Below, one piece after another: positions 22,715 to 34,013 of a stretch of 64,000 nucleotides of DNA (positions are counted from its first letter, which is position 1; each line of letters begins with the position of its first letter). The stretch comes from Meandrina meandrites (taxonomy: Eukaryota; Cnidaria; Anthozoa; Scleractinia; Meandrinidae), in NCBI GenBank assembly GCA_963693305.1, contig OY855906.1:9540602-9604601 (forward strand). The letters are read 5' to 3'. Under the pieces are notes generated by a model. That model saw only the letters and a list, made by a program, of their open reading frames with translations, did not search any database and had not been told where the DNA came from. The translations under genes and the position numbers were made by a program.

Positions 22715-24640
22715 AGTTTTAGACAAATTATAGGTCTAAATGCAGAAAATAGCCTCATGTTTATCTTGAAGGCGACAGAATAATACCTATGAATTATAAG
22801 TTGAATTCAGCCACTAAAAACCGTTTCTGAATTTTTTTTTTTTATAATATTCATGCAGCAATAAACAGTAACTTAATAACAAGTTTCGAACCTCGGAGAT
22901 CTGAAAAAATTTGCATATGTCTGTATATTATGCAATTTTAGATGATAAAAATGTGAAAAGCGATAAACTAAAAGATATGAGTGAACAAACAATGCAACCA
23001 ACTGTTAAATGTTGACACAATTCTCTCTGAATTTCTTTCTCTAGTCTAGTAATATTAGTCTTTCCTTTGTGGTTTGTTCTAGAATCTTAGCTTAGCTGCA
23101 TCGAAAAAATACTGTTGTAAATAGTCGGCAATTTTAATTAACTCTGCAAATATTTTAATGGAGCTCTCTTTTTTTAGCTTGGGCGTTTTTATCAACATAT
23201 CAAATACGTACTAGTTTAAAATGTAATATGTTTAAGAACGCATCAAATTCTTTCTCGCGCGCAATTGGTCTATATATACATATCAGATATATTGGTCTCT
23301 ATTTCGATATAGATATGATCTGATATCATGCTTGATCTATACCAGATGATATGCCCAAGCTGGATATTCCCTAGTTATCAAACTTTGCGTTTTAATTTAC
23401 GTTTTCCTCCCAGGTAAATTGTTAACTTAAATGCACCTGACATTTTTAACGGAGCAGCAGTATTTTTTAACGCCAACCAAATTACTTTCAGGTTTAAAAG
23501 CTTGCGAAAAGGTCTCTCAGTAAAAATGAGCTACATTGTACAACAAAAAATTGAAGGATAATATACACAATAGCTACACCTGGTTTAAAAAAATGCTCGG
23601 TTTTTTGTCTTTGGACATTTATTGTTCCTTTTGTTTTGAAAAATGCGAAATTTCGAGAAATTTGATGTCGTGAAAATTTCGTGTGACGAAGTACGAAAAC
23701 AGCAGACCGCGTCCAGTTTGTCAGCCTTCAACTAACAGCCCCGCTAACAACCTACAATTGAATTACAAGAAATCGCAAGAAAACACAGACGCTTCGATTC
23801 TGTGAACCCCTCTACCATTAGGCATCTTTTAAAAGACATTTAATCCTAAGAAGATGAATGCCAAGATGCCAGAGATTAGATGTCCTGAAAAAAATGATGT
23901 TGCATTATCACTGCTCAAAAGCTTTTTCCAAGCTCGCTTAAGTCACGTCTAAAATCACAGAAGTAGTTTCAAACTTGCAGTAACTTAAAGGACAGTCTCT
24001 CTTTGCGCTTTCTTCAAACAATTTTTTGTCTTAAACATTTCTTGGCTTATGATACTTATTATTTATTTCACAAGCCTTAATTCAGTTTCTTGCTAATTTG
24101 TTATGCAAATCGTCCAGAAAACAGTGTTTATAGTATTTGTATCCGGTGGTAAGGAAATAATTTTCGGTGAAAAAAAAAGAACTGCTCAACGTTTTTTTCA
24201 GAACGATCCCGCATATTATCTGTTCTATCATTCTGTAATCTTGTGAACAAAATAATTAAAATACTGGATATGGTTGGCATTTCCGTGAAATATTCCGTTC
24301 AATATATTATACCTATTCATATCGCCATGCCAAGCCGTGCAATATATTTTTGTTTTTGTCAGTTGCTATTTTAAGCTCAACTGCTAAACTACTACAGACA
24401 AGTCACAGATTTTAAAATAAAACTCCGGTTAACAATCAATTTAACAACACTTTTTGTTAAAGACTACCCACGCCTTTCTATGTATTTTTTGATGTTCTTC
24501 ATATCTTTTCGTGACTGGCGGTTATACGTCATAAAAATGGCCACTTAATATTCAAATTTTTTAAGTACGTTAAGTTGAATTTTTCCTTGTTTTGAATATT
24601 TTCGGTCTAGAATATGGTTATTAATACTCGCCGGCCTAGT
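22715..24640. other. Intergenic, upstream of the JmjC gene
   Basis: Very AT-rich. No coding exons recognised. The last few hundred bases presumably contain the promoter of the JmjC gene, but I see no confident TATA box or initiator. Confidence 0.4.
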
Positions 24641-24641
24641 C

Positions 24642-26215
24642 ATGACTGTTTGCTGTTCATTTCTTTGTAGCATTGTCGTAGCTGTGTTATGTCTACATCT
24701 TGTTAGAACCGAAGATCAAGAAGCCGGTGCTGACAGAAGCAAAGATGGCGCTTTCATACCCGGTCATCTGGAACCGCTCGGATCAAAGAACGTAAAGCAC
24801 TCTCTGGAAGTAATACAAAGTTATCCTGACCCAGAAACATTCTTCAACACATACGTAGTCCCAAGCAAACCAGTTCTTATCCAAAATGCAGCGAAAGTGT
24901 CGCCTGCGTTTGAAAAGTGGAGCGACGAATACTTCTTGTCTCGCCCCGAGTCAAGTGAGACAACAATTCAGGCAGAGCAGAGGAAGAAAGAGGAACGAAC
25001 TACACCAGACAAGGACATTTCTTTTAGTGACTTTGTGAAAAGTTACAAGGAAAAAGATATTTATATGGTGAGCTCTGTGCCTGCGTTTTTGAGGTAAGTT
25101 AAGCTAGGGCATTGTTTCTGCTTCAGCGAAAAAATCCTTCGCCTTTACCAGTAATTTCTTTTAGTTTTCCCTAGTTCCTAGTCGCGGTCAACCCGTTTCG
25201 GGTCACGTGGTACGAGCTGTTCGTCCTGGATACGTCACTGAAACGAGAAGTGACGTCATACGATACCGCGAAGGCCTGGGGAAAAAGCCGTACAACTAGG
25301 CAACTTTTAGTTAATTTTGTAAGCGGCCGCTACAAGAAACAAATTTGGTCGGCTTGTTGTTATGCTTTAAAATAAAATCTTATTCCAACAAAGACAAACT
25401 TTGTCGACAAGGTGACTAGAAAATCTCGAGTATCGCGCGTGATATATTGTACTCAATGCGCGTTTGCACAGAATCCAAGATCTTCCTCACTCACCCCACC
25501 CCAATTTGTTAGCAAGCTGTTCAAAGCCAACGAATTTTGAGCCAAAGGTTATTGGAAATCCGCTCTAAAAAAGCATTTGTAATTGCACCTTTTTTTCTTT
25601 TCTGTTTATGATTAAGGGACGATGTTCTTCTTCCAGCACCACTCTTGTGCCGAGATATTACAGAAAGTGACATGCTAAGCGACGCAGTGAGTAAAAAAAA
25701 AATCCTATTTTAGATTTTCAACACCTTCAATTGTCGTTAGAAGCGAGTGCATGCGCGTGGTGGTCTAATGGTAAGCGACCCTGGCCAGGGTCATTTTGTT
25801 GTGTTCTTCTGCAAGATCTTTTACTTTCACAGTGCCTTTTAAAAAAGAGGGCTTTTAATGGCCAATACTTCTAGTTCCTTAATGCTGCAGCGACCAGAGC
25901 TAAGACCCAGCACTAAGTGAACCTTCTCGCTATCCAATGAACCTTATCTTCGCTGGTATACACCTTTGGGGGAGGGGCGACTACTAAACAAAATTTTATA
26001 TGGACAGGCTCCACCCCTTTTATGTACCTTCCGTGGAAAATAGCACCCCCTCTTTCACATAAATCGACTTTGTTTAACGAGGGCAGCACGTAACAGTCTT
26101 GCGACTGACAAACCTGTGGCCCTCGAATTCCTGATCGAATTAAACTTTGGAAGTGTTGGTTTTTGTGGAGGGAGGAAAACCAGAGAACCCGGAGACCACC
26201 GCGCTATCCCTGCTT

Positions 26216-26247
<32 letters not shown>

Positions 26248-29200
26248 AAACGTTTCACCTGAATAACCCCTTAAAAGACTAAGACGAATCAACCGTTCAG
26301 ATCAGTGGGTCTGCTCAAGATATTTTAAAAGGTTTTTTAAAATACGCAAATGACGTTTTTGCCCTGCCTTTCCTGTACTTCAACTCTTGAAATGCCTACC
26401 AACCTGAAAATGAGCTTCCCATTGTAGTCTAGACTGCAACACAGTCGTTTTTCCTCTAAAATCATTTTAAAACATTTGCGTATCAAAGGCGCGAAGCGCC
26501 GATCGTCACCTGAGCCTCAAACGCCCGCAGGGCTTGTGAGGCGAGGAAAATACGTGTTCTTAGCGTCTCTCCCCAGTCCACTCCGTTTTGACATTTGTTC
26601 CAGACCTCTCGAACACCGCTCGAGCGCGTTCGCAAAAAATACGGCTGTTTTGCAGTCTAATTATAGTCCAGTTTAGGGAGTATCTCCCTGGGGTAAAACA
26701 GATTTAATGCTTAATTTATTCCGACTGAAATCCTTTTTCATTCAATGTATGATAGATGATGTGGTTTAGCAGTGGAGGAACCAAGTCTGTTCTACATTAT
26801 GATGACGGACTGGAAAACATCAACTGTCTGTTCGCAGGAACCAAAGAACTTCTCTTCATTGATTATCACAAATACAAACACGTGGTATGTCACATTTTAA
26901 TCGAAAAAATGGAAGAACGTCTCTATAGAGCGTTTTCATATGACATCACCGAAGCCATATTGATGTTCCAAAACAAAGAAACGGCGGCCATATTGGTGTA
27001 CCAAGCCATTATTCCGCGAATTAAACTCTACTTTTATGCAAAAATCGTCTTCTGTTTTGGTAAACCAATATGGCCGTCAGTCACATGAGTGTAAACGCTT
27101 TACATAAGTGACGTAAGCATGTGCCGCCTAGGGGTATTGTTTTTGAGATATTTTAGGGTGAAATTGGCCATAAATTTTGTCATTTTGGTCTGAAATTGTG
27201 TGTGGTTTTTAGAGGAAACACGAGAGCGTAGACGACTTTTCACATTTCCGTCTGTCTTCAAACAGAAAAAAACTAAAAGCTAAGAAACTAAACATGTTTT
27301 TCTACAATCAAGCGCGATTTAGAACTTCAGATTTGCAAAACGACCGGACTATTTTTTCATTCATTTTTTTCTATAGGTGCCCATTGATTTTCCAGCAGGA
27401 AGATATTCTGGTGTGGATGTAGATAGGTATGGGCTTTGCTGGAGAAGTTGGAGCAGCTTGCGGTGACATATATATAGCAATAAATGATGGCAGAGCCAGT
27501 CACGCCGTTGACAGCTGGCAATCGAAATAAAACCTGTGTAACTGGAAAGTCTGGAAAGCGACAGTAAAGTTGCGACAAGTGGCTCAGTAAAGATGGCTCT
27601 CACTGCCACAATATCAAATGCTTATAATTGGGGCTCTGGAAAAACGTAAAGTAAAAACAAAAATTAAACGAGACACTTTGGAATCGGCACTATAATTCCA
27701 TGCCTGCAATAAGTACAAAAAGCTGTAAAAACTCTCCTTTATACATGTAGGCAGATAAAATTACACACTTTTCTTAATATATATTGACTTTTACACGGTC
27801 ATTCGTTAGAAAACATATGTCTTTCAAGCCACCACCTTCATTTTCCCGAGTTTTAAATGGAGTTATTTCTATTTTACCATTTTTATCTTCAGAGTTGACT
27901 TTGTGAAGTACCCTGGTCTAATTGATGTCGAGTACTACAACGTAACAATGCAGGCGGGAGACTGTTTGTATATTCCGCACCGATGGTAAGAGAAACTTAC
28001 AAACCTTAGTAGCTAGCTAATAGATCTCTTACTGTAGTTATACTGCTGTTTTACACGTGCCGTGACTGCGAAAACCATAATACTGTAATAATTAGTTTTG
28101 ACCAATCACAAGTGTTCACAACAAACGCAAAGAATCCAACGATCCAATCGCAACGCGATACCGAAATATGCAATCGGCGCAAAGCGTGGGAAAACGCGGA
28201 AAAGTCAAGTCACGATTGATTTTGTTTTACTGATGATTGGTTGATTAAAAAGTAGTTGCTGGCTCTGCACGTTCTGGCGTTCTAGGCTTGTTTCAGGTTA
28301 GATATCTAGACGCGTAGACAACATGTGAGTCAGTGGTTGTGCAGGACCTTTGAACGGAATTTCATTGCTCTTTTATCCGAAGGAATTCATATATGTTGCT
28401 TGTTTTGACTAATTTTTTAATTTTTTAATTAATTTTAATTAATTTTAATTAATTTTAATTAATTTTAATTAATTTTAATTAATTTTAACTTGAAAGATTT
28501 CATCAAATTTTTAGGAGACTTCCTTTATTTTATATTACTGTTTAAGGTTCCACCAAGTTCGTTCATATGATCGCAACATAGCAATCAATCTGTGGTGGAA
28601 GTACACGCCAAAGTTTGTTCCTAAGGACTGTGATGGAGTCGAACAAAATCAAACTCTGGACAAGTTCGAGTTTACCTCGCTTGATAACGTAATCGAGGAA
28701 TCAGAAACTAGCGTGTTGTAAGTAAATATATAAGCTACACTTGAGTTTCATTACATGGTAACAGAGAGCTTTAGTTTACTTAAATGCACTCGTGCATCAA
28801 CGAGCTAGTTAAGATACGACGTCTGTTTGTTTTTTTTTTGTTTTTTTTTTTGCTTTGCAGGACTCATTTGGAATACTTTCTTGGGAAAAAAGACGAAATT
28901 TCCTTCAAGCAATTTGTGAAAAAACTGAAAAAGGTATCTGTATTTTGTCCTTTTTGAAAGCAATGACAACAAAACAAAACAACAACGAATGGCAACAACA
29001 GGCCACCTCGTTCCCAGGGCTTTCAGGGCAACAAGAACAATCTCGAGACAGATTCAGAATCGAAAGGCCTGGGTACGAACTTGGTCAGCTATCGTTGTTG
29101 TGTCATATTTTGGGCAAGACGTTTTACTCTTACAGTGCCTACATCTTTACCCATCAGGAGTATAAACGGAAAAAAACTGACAAAATTTCTAGGGGTGAAA

Positions 29201-32139
29201 GCATCCCATCAGGGAAAGGGTGGGGTTAGAGGTGTGTATTCTCTCTCACCTCATGCTACAGAAACCAAAGGACTTGCGCTCGATAAATATATAAAACATC
29301 TGGCTCCTTTCGATCCCCTTGGATGGAAAGCAACTTTAGCGTTTTTTCTCTTAGTTATGGTATTTGACAAGACATTTCTGTGGAGCATACCTTTACTTAA
29401 TAAACCTTATAATTCGGAAACCGGAGGTTCACTGAGAAAGGTCGAGTATTCTATAGAAATGTTAGTTTTATAGTAAAACATTTCTATTTTGCTTATCGAT
29501 CGAATCGTTGATCATCAAAGAATGGGTTTTGTTAGGCTGTTAGACAGTTGGTTATTGTATGAGGCGGAAATAATTTTATACATCGCTGTATTTCTCAGGA
29601 TCCCAGTTTTGGTAACAACAAAGAAATCGAGTGGACAGAGGACATGAAATCAACAACTAAAAAGGTAAGATTAAATATCTTTTTTGGTTTAAAAAACACT
29701 TGAGATCGACTGGTCTGTATTGCTGTTATCATAATAATAGTGTCAAAATCTAACGTCTTCGAAGTACTGAATGGAACTGTTACTGGTGCAATGTTACCGT
29801 AATGATTCAAGGGCTAAAGTGACTATTTTTTTTTTCAAGAGAACATAAGGACCTGTTCCTTGTAAAAGAAAATTCGATTGTAAGTCGGCCAGGGCAATTG
29901 CGGATAATAAGTCGAACTGTTACGTTTTGGCAAGCTCTTATAAAACTTACAATCACGGATTTTACTCTTGGAAAATGTGTCCCCGTTCCTCCACTGCTCG
30001 TCTGTTTCGCAAGACGTGAAAAGGAAGCAACGTAAGGGGCCAACTATTTTACTTCTGGGAGGGGAGGGCGTTGGTTGATTTTGAAACAAAATAATATCCT
30101 GAAAGCACATGTGTGCAAGAAAAAAATTCCTGCACAAGACCATAGTCCCAAAAACATTCACACACGTACAGTGGGCTGGAAAAATATTCTGGCAAGATTT
30201 TCTTCCCTGTGTTGACACAATGAACTTTTAATATCAGCGGACTGTTGAAAGATTTTAGCATCTAGATTTGGATACAAAATATTTATAGCACAATAATGTG
30301 TCCCTCAGTTGGAATTTTTGCCTGTGGTTACCGAGCTTGTTTTTTTGTTATCATGCATACACAAACCCCAAGATAAAAATCATTGTGAATTAAGGGCCGG
30401 AAAAAATATTCATGCTCATACCAAATCACCCATCCACTTCTCAGAAGTAAAATGGTTGGCCCCTAATTTAACCGACAAGGCTCGATAACAAGTTGCTTCT
30501 CTGCGTAACTTAATAGAAACGTATTCTAACTTATCTTTGATCTCTTCGTGTAAGTTCTTCAAACTGATAGACATGGACGGGGATAAATCTTTCTCTTCAG
30601 CTGATCTTGATGAACTGGGAAATGCAGACGATGTAAGTACAAGCCATAGAGAAAGGTCTTATCAGCTTGAAAAATGTACAATGTGGGGGAATGACGGTCG
30701 GTGTTGGGTTATTCGTTAGCGGAGCCCTTAAGATTAAAAGCAATGACGACGCCGACGACAACGCCGAGTAAAAAATTATGATTTATATTTTACTTGAGAA
30801 TCTCGCAAATATCCAGACGTATTTAGTGTATCTATCGGCTTAAGAACTAGCTCCAGCTGAATATGTTAAAAGAGCGTTCAACCCCAAATAGAAAAAACGA
30901 AAATTTAGCCGTTGTGGCTCACGTTCTCCAAAGTACGTTCAAATTCTCATTCTCATTTTAAGTTGTTGTTTTGCAGAGTCGGCTTGGAAATGTACCAAAA
31001 TTCAAACCGCACGTGTGGGGCTATTCTTCTGCTCATTAGGGTGGTGGCAAACGAGGACACATTGTTGCGGACACAAATGTTTCCCCGTTTGCCCGTGCGC
31101 GCAACATTTGTGTCCAAGACACAAAAATGTTTCCGATTTTTGTCAGAAACATTTTGTGTCCGCAACAAATGTTTCCCCGTTTGCGTGGCATGGCCACAAA
31201 ACAAATGTTTTTTGTCCCGCTCGTTTGCCCACCCAAGAAACATCACGAGCAACAAAGCATCCGCAACAATGTGTCCTCGTTTGCCACCATGACCTTTAAC
31301 CTTTTGTTTGGTGACGTTCTCCTTGCCACCGCCGTCGTCGTGGCAACGAGTGGATTGACGTATTTCTAGTTGTCGTAAACTGCCAAAATGACACCGAGAG
31401 TGGAGGGTATTCTTAGTTGAAAATCATTTTACAAGCTTCTCATTTGAGGGATTTGATCCTCACTGGTAAACTGCGCATTTTCAAACGAAAACCAAATCTT
31501 AGCGTAACAAAGTGTAAAAAATAAGCGCTTGGAGGCCTAAAGGTTTCCGAACATGGTGTAATGATATAAAACCTGATAAAACAAAATAAAATAGCTAGCA
31601 ATTCTACTGTACATGCAGGGCTGTAGCCAGACGTTTGACATAGACGAGGCAAGTTCTGCGATCGCCGAAGGCGCGAGTCAATAGCGGGTCCGTACGTTTG
31701 TCCCCAGAATTTTTTGGAAATCTAGAAGCTCTGAAAGGCTATTTCAGCATATTTCAGAAGGAATATTTCTTCAGAAAAATCAATCTCGTTCAACTGGGGA
31801 TTATTTTCCCGACAAAACGTATTTTGTTTCGTCTTGCCTCTTGCTAGCTACGTCCCTGACACGCGAGGAAATTCTAATCGGAAGTACTTCATTCATCGTT
31901 ATTCTTTTAAAAACTAGCTATTGACTGATTTAATTTGTTGTAATTCACTTCAGGAAACCATGAACGCAATTACGAATGAATACTACAGACTTTATGACTT
32001 GGTGGAGACGGCACTGGACCTCATTGATGAGAATGACGACGAATATGAAGACGATTATGATTATGGCGCTGGAGATGGCGATGAAGACATTGAACCAATT
32101 AAAAAGGCATTTGATGAAAAGGCTCGAGAAGAACTTTGA
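24642..32139 (+). CDS. JmjC (cupin-8) / EF-hand protein, predicted ER-luminal
   Basis: Ten exons: 24642-25093, 25617-25686, 26756-26884, 27377-27426, 27893-27985, 28547-28717, 28861-28933, 29599-29664, 30555-30632, 31954-32139. All borders are GT/AG, the phases agree, and the total is 455 codons plus stop. Residues 1-22 form a signal peptide (MTVCCSFLCSIVVAVLCLHL). Exon 3 carries the metal-binding His188-x-Asp190 (SVLHYDDGLENI). Exons 5-6 carry the second strand set, GDCLYIPHRWFHQV, with the third metal ligand His267 and then INLWW. This is the Fe(II)/2-oxoglutarate oxygenase layout of the cupin-8/JMJD5-7 group. Exon 9 has one EF-hand loop (DMDGDKSFSSAD, residues 374-385). The last exon is very acidic and ends REEL, a KDEL-like ER-retrieval tetrapeptide. 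Function is inferred: a hydroxylase acting on lumenal proteins, perhaps calcium-sensitive; vertebrate JMJD8 is also ER-lumenal but shorter and lacks the EF-hand. Substrate unknown. A broken partial copy lies at 38.3-40.1 kb. Confidence 0.85.
25755..25860 (+). mobile_element. SINE fragment in intron 2 of the JmjC gene
   Basis: GTGGTGGTCTAATGGTAAGC is an A-box-like tRNA-derived head. It is followed by GTGTTCTTCTGCAAGATC and TTACTTTCACAGTGCCT, the same body as the SINEs at 1.5 kb and 29.1 kb. Confidence 0.5.
26110..26244 (-). mobile_element. Truncated Nin-DC-like SINE with poly-C run
   Basis: GGAGGGAGGAAAACCAGAG followed by AACCCGGAGA matches the core of the fuller SINE at 35.5 kb. Its tRNA-derived part is deleted to a stub. 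A run of 29 C follows at 26216-26244. Confidence 0.55.
26930..27105. mobile_element. MITE in intron 3 of the JmjC gene
   Basis: Imperfect TIRs GAGCGTTTTCATATGAC and GTCACATGAGTGTAAACGC, with a repeated GGCCATATTGGT-type interior inverted against ACCAATATGGCC. The spurious open frame reading on from exon 3 ends in it. Confidence 0.6.
28416..28490. repeat. (TTTTAATTAA)n minisatellite, 10-bp unit
   Basis: Six to seven near-identical copies of a self-complementary 10-bp unit in intron 5, ending about 55 bp before exon 6. The partial duplicate of this gene lacks the array at the corresponding site. Confidence 0.85.
29005..29085. mobile_element. Short palindromic MITE, intron 7 of the JmjC gene
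   Basis: Ends CCTCGTTCCCAGGGCTTTC and AAAGGCCTGGGTACGAACTTGG-like are imperfect inverted copies. The same CCTCGTTCCCAGGG motif forms the hairpin at 19.45 kb. Confidence 0.55.
29095..29235 (+). mobile_element. SINE body fragment, intron 7 of the JmjC gene
   Basis: TTGGGCAAGACGTTTTACTC, TTACAGTGCCT and GGAGTATAAACGG match the minus-oriented SINE at 1.5 kb in order. It has no tRNA head. A 130-codon open frame through it is therefore not a gene. Confidence 0.5.
31042..31289. mobile_element. MITE with TGGTGGCAAACGAGG ends, intron 9 of the JmjC gene
   Basis: Near-perfect 29-bp TIRs start TGGTGGCAAACGAGGACAC. The interior repeats AACAAATGTTTCCCCGTTTG-type motifs, creating long overlapping open frames in several phases that are not genes. 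No duplication is obvious. Confidence 0.75.
31616..31858. mobile_element. MITE with CAGGG..GTAGC ends, intron 9 of the JmjC gene
   Basis: Left end CAGGGCTGTAGCCAGACG and inverted right end GCTAGCTACGTCCCTG resemble the ends of the hAT-like element at 12059. No matching 8-bp flanks are visible, so the call is by TIR only. Confidence 0.5.
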
Positions 32140-32230
32140 GGAACAGTTCCTAGCTGGTTGTAACACAATTTCAGTCATCAAAGTACCTCACAACATCTTG
32201 ATACAAAATATATGAGCGAGTTTCTAAGCG

Positions 32231-32236
32231 AATAAA
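32231..32236 (+). promoter_or_regulatory. Poly(A) signal AATAAA of the JmjC gene
   Basis: AATAAA 92 bp after the REEL stop codon. It is preserved in the partial duplicate at 40.0 kb. Confidence 0.6.
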
Positions 32237-32319
32237 AATCGTTCCAGTATTATATTGTTATTTATACCATGCCATAGAAAATACAACCAATCAGAATACA
32301 GGAAAGGTGTTGTATATTT

Positions 32320-32435
32320 AACAATTATTCCACGAGCGCGCGTTGGATATGAGATGGTAGATAGCCAACGAGACACGTAGCGCCGAGTTGGCTTTAACGA
32401 TCTCATATCCAACAAGCGCGAGCGGAATAATTGCT
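32320..32435. repeat. Hairpin repeat just after the JmjC gene
   Basis: Arms CAATTATTCCACGAGCGCG...GGATATGAGAT and their inverse ATCTCATATCC...CGCGAGCGGAATAATTG. The right half also occurs, diverged, in the duplicate at about 40.03-40.08 kb, so this hairpin predates the duplication. Confidence 0.65.
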
Positions 32436-32477
32436 TTATTAAAAACGCCCAAAAGAATTGCAATATTTGAGCTCCCC

Positions 32478-32690
32478 ACAAGGACTGAACTTGAAAAAGT
32501 CAGGCTGACTTTTTCACGTTCAGATCAATAGCTCCCGATGGTATCACAGTGATATCACTCTATATTTAGCTTCAGTACGCTGGTATAGTAATTTTAAGAA
32601 AACGTGACCACTGTTAATAGGTTTCCAATGGTGCAAACATGTTTTTGGGCTCTTGGATTTTTGAAGTTATGCTCGTGACAGTGTCCCTTT
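32478..32690. mobile_element. Truncated copy of the TTAA MITE
   Basis: Aligns almost base for base with 7105-7313, including the GAAAAAGTCAGGCTGACTTT palindrome and the right end CGTGACAGTGTCCCT. The left 180 bp are missing. Confidence 0.8.
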
Positions 32691-32694
32691 TTAA

Positions 32695-34009
32695 AGGGAC
32701 ACTGACAACATCAACATCTACTAAAATCAGCTAAATCAAGCGTCTTCAGGTACACCAATTAAGAAAACCTCCATGATCGGAAAGATAGCTCGTCTATGTT
32801 TAAACAAATCACAACGCCTACCTTGAAATTAACATTAAAATGCCAGCAATCTGGATGGCCGTCAAACAGGCAAGCTGGATTGACCGTCACAGCTCGAAAT
32901 AAGGGTCGCCCACTACCTCTCGGAACGAGTTACTTCATTGGTTCTTAAAACAATAGATAACAGATCATAACAATACCCCTAGCCCTGGATAACAATAGAG
33001 GTAGTGTTTACAGCGGACGAATGAAAATAGAGGTTCCAGAGAGGTAGTGTCTTACTGCGAAATATGCTTTTACACGTCCACCATTCATGAACTATAACTC
33101 AGGAAGTTTTAAATTTTCGAGCTAAAATCACCACACATATCATTCGCAATGAGTGATATACTGTTATTCAAAATAAATGTTTCGATGAATTGATGGGTTG
33201 GTTTACAAACTTGTGATGATGGCGGCTAGCTGTCCAAATTCGTTGGCTTGTATCTCGTTGCATCTTATATTGGATATTTATTGCTTCTATGTTTATAAAA
33301 CAAACACATTTTACACACTCAATTCAAATAGGCGCTACTAGATTATGCTATCTTGTAATCGAACGTGATATTCTATCGATCACCAGTGTCCGGTCTGTGT
33401 ACGTATAAAACAGGTTCCCATAGAGCACGGCCTGATGCCTGATCCTTCTCGATCACCAACACAGTTTTGCGTTGTTTTTATTGCTTCATGCCCAACTCTA
33501 AACGAGACCCCTCATATGGCTAAAAATATTAGCGTATGTCCTAAACACCCAATTGAGAGCAAAACCCGTAATGTACAATGTAATGTATGAAGAGGCAGCC
33601 ATTGCTAAGAAAATCAAGTTACAGCTAACAGTAAACATAGGCCACGGTGACTAGGGCTTTCGTTCTTAACTAATTCTTAAATTAGTGGTAGGAAACTTAA
33701 CCCATGAAAAACATTATCTTTGAACATCTAAAGGTAAATATAAGTTTAATTTGGGGAGAAATCAAACTACGGCTATAAATAGCAATTTTTGGAAGACGCA
33801 TGGAAACAACTTGAAAAGTTAAGCCTTAATATTTCAAGTTGTAATTCATTTCCATCCTTGCTATCCGCAGTCAGAGATGCTTGTAAGCAGTTTCTGTGCT
33901 CTAATATAGCAATTGTTAATGAAAATGGACCATTATTTTTTGGTTTCCTTCGACACAAATATAAATTTTGGCTGTTCTATAATCTGTTAAAATCCGTGAC
34001 AGAGCCCCT
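32695..34009. mobile_element. TTAA-flanked 1.3-kb element
   Basis: Left end AGGGACACTGACAAC and inverted right end CCGTGACAGAGCCCCT, flanked by TTAA at 32691-32694 and 34010-34013. It abuts the truncated MITE of the same family. No transposase frame seen, so it is probably non-autonomous. Confidence 0.65.
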
Positions 34010-34013
34010 TTAA

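Noticed and set aside
29081..29473. 130-codon open frame with a hydrophobic stretch
   Set aside because: Its start is SINE sequence in a JmjC intron, and no homology is recognised.
30912..31369. Multiple open frames of 66-126 codons on both strands
   Set aside because: All fall in the repetitive MITE at 31042-31289.
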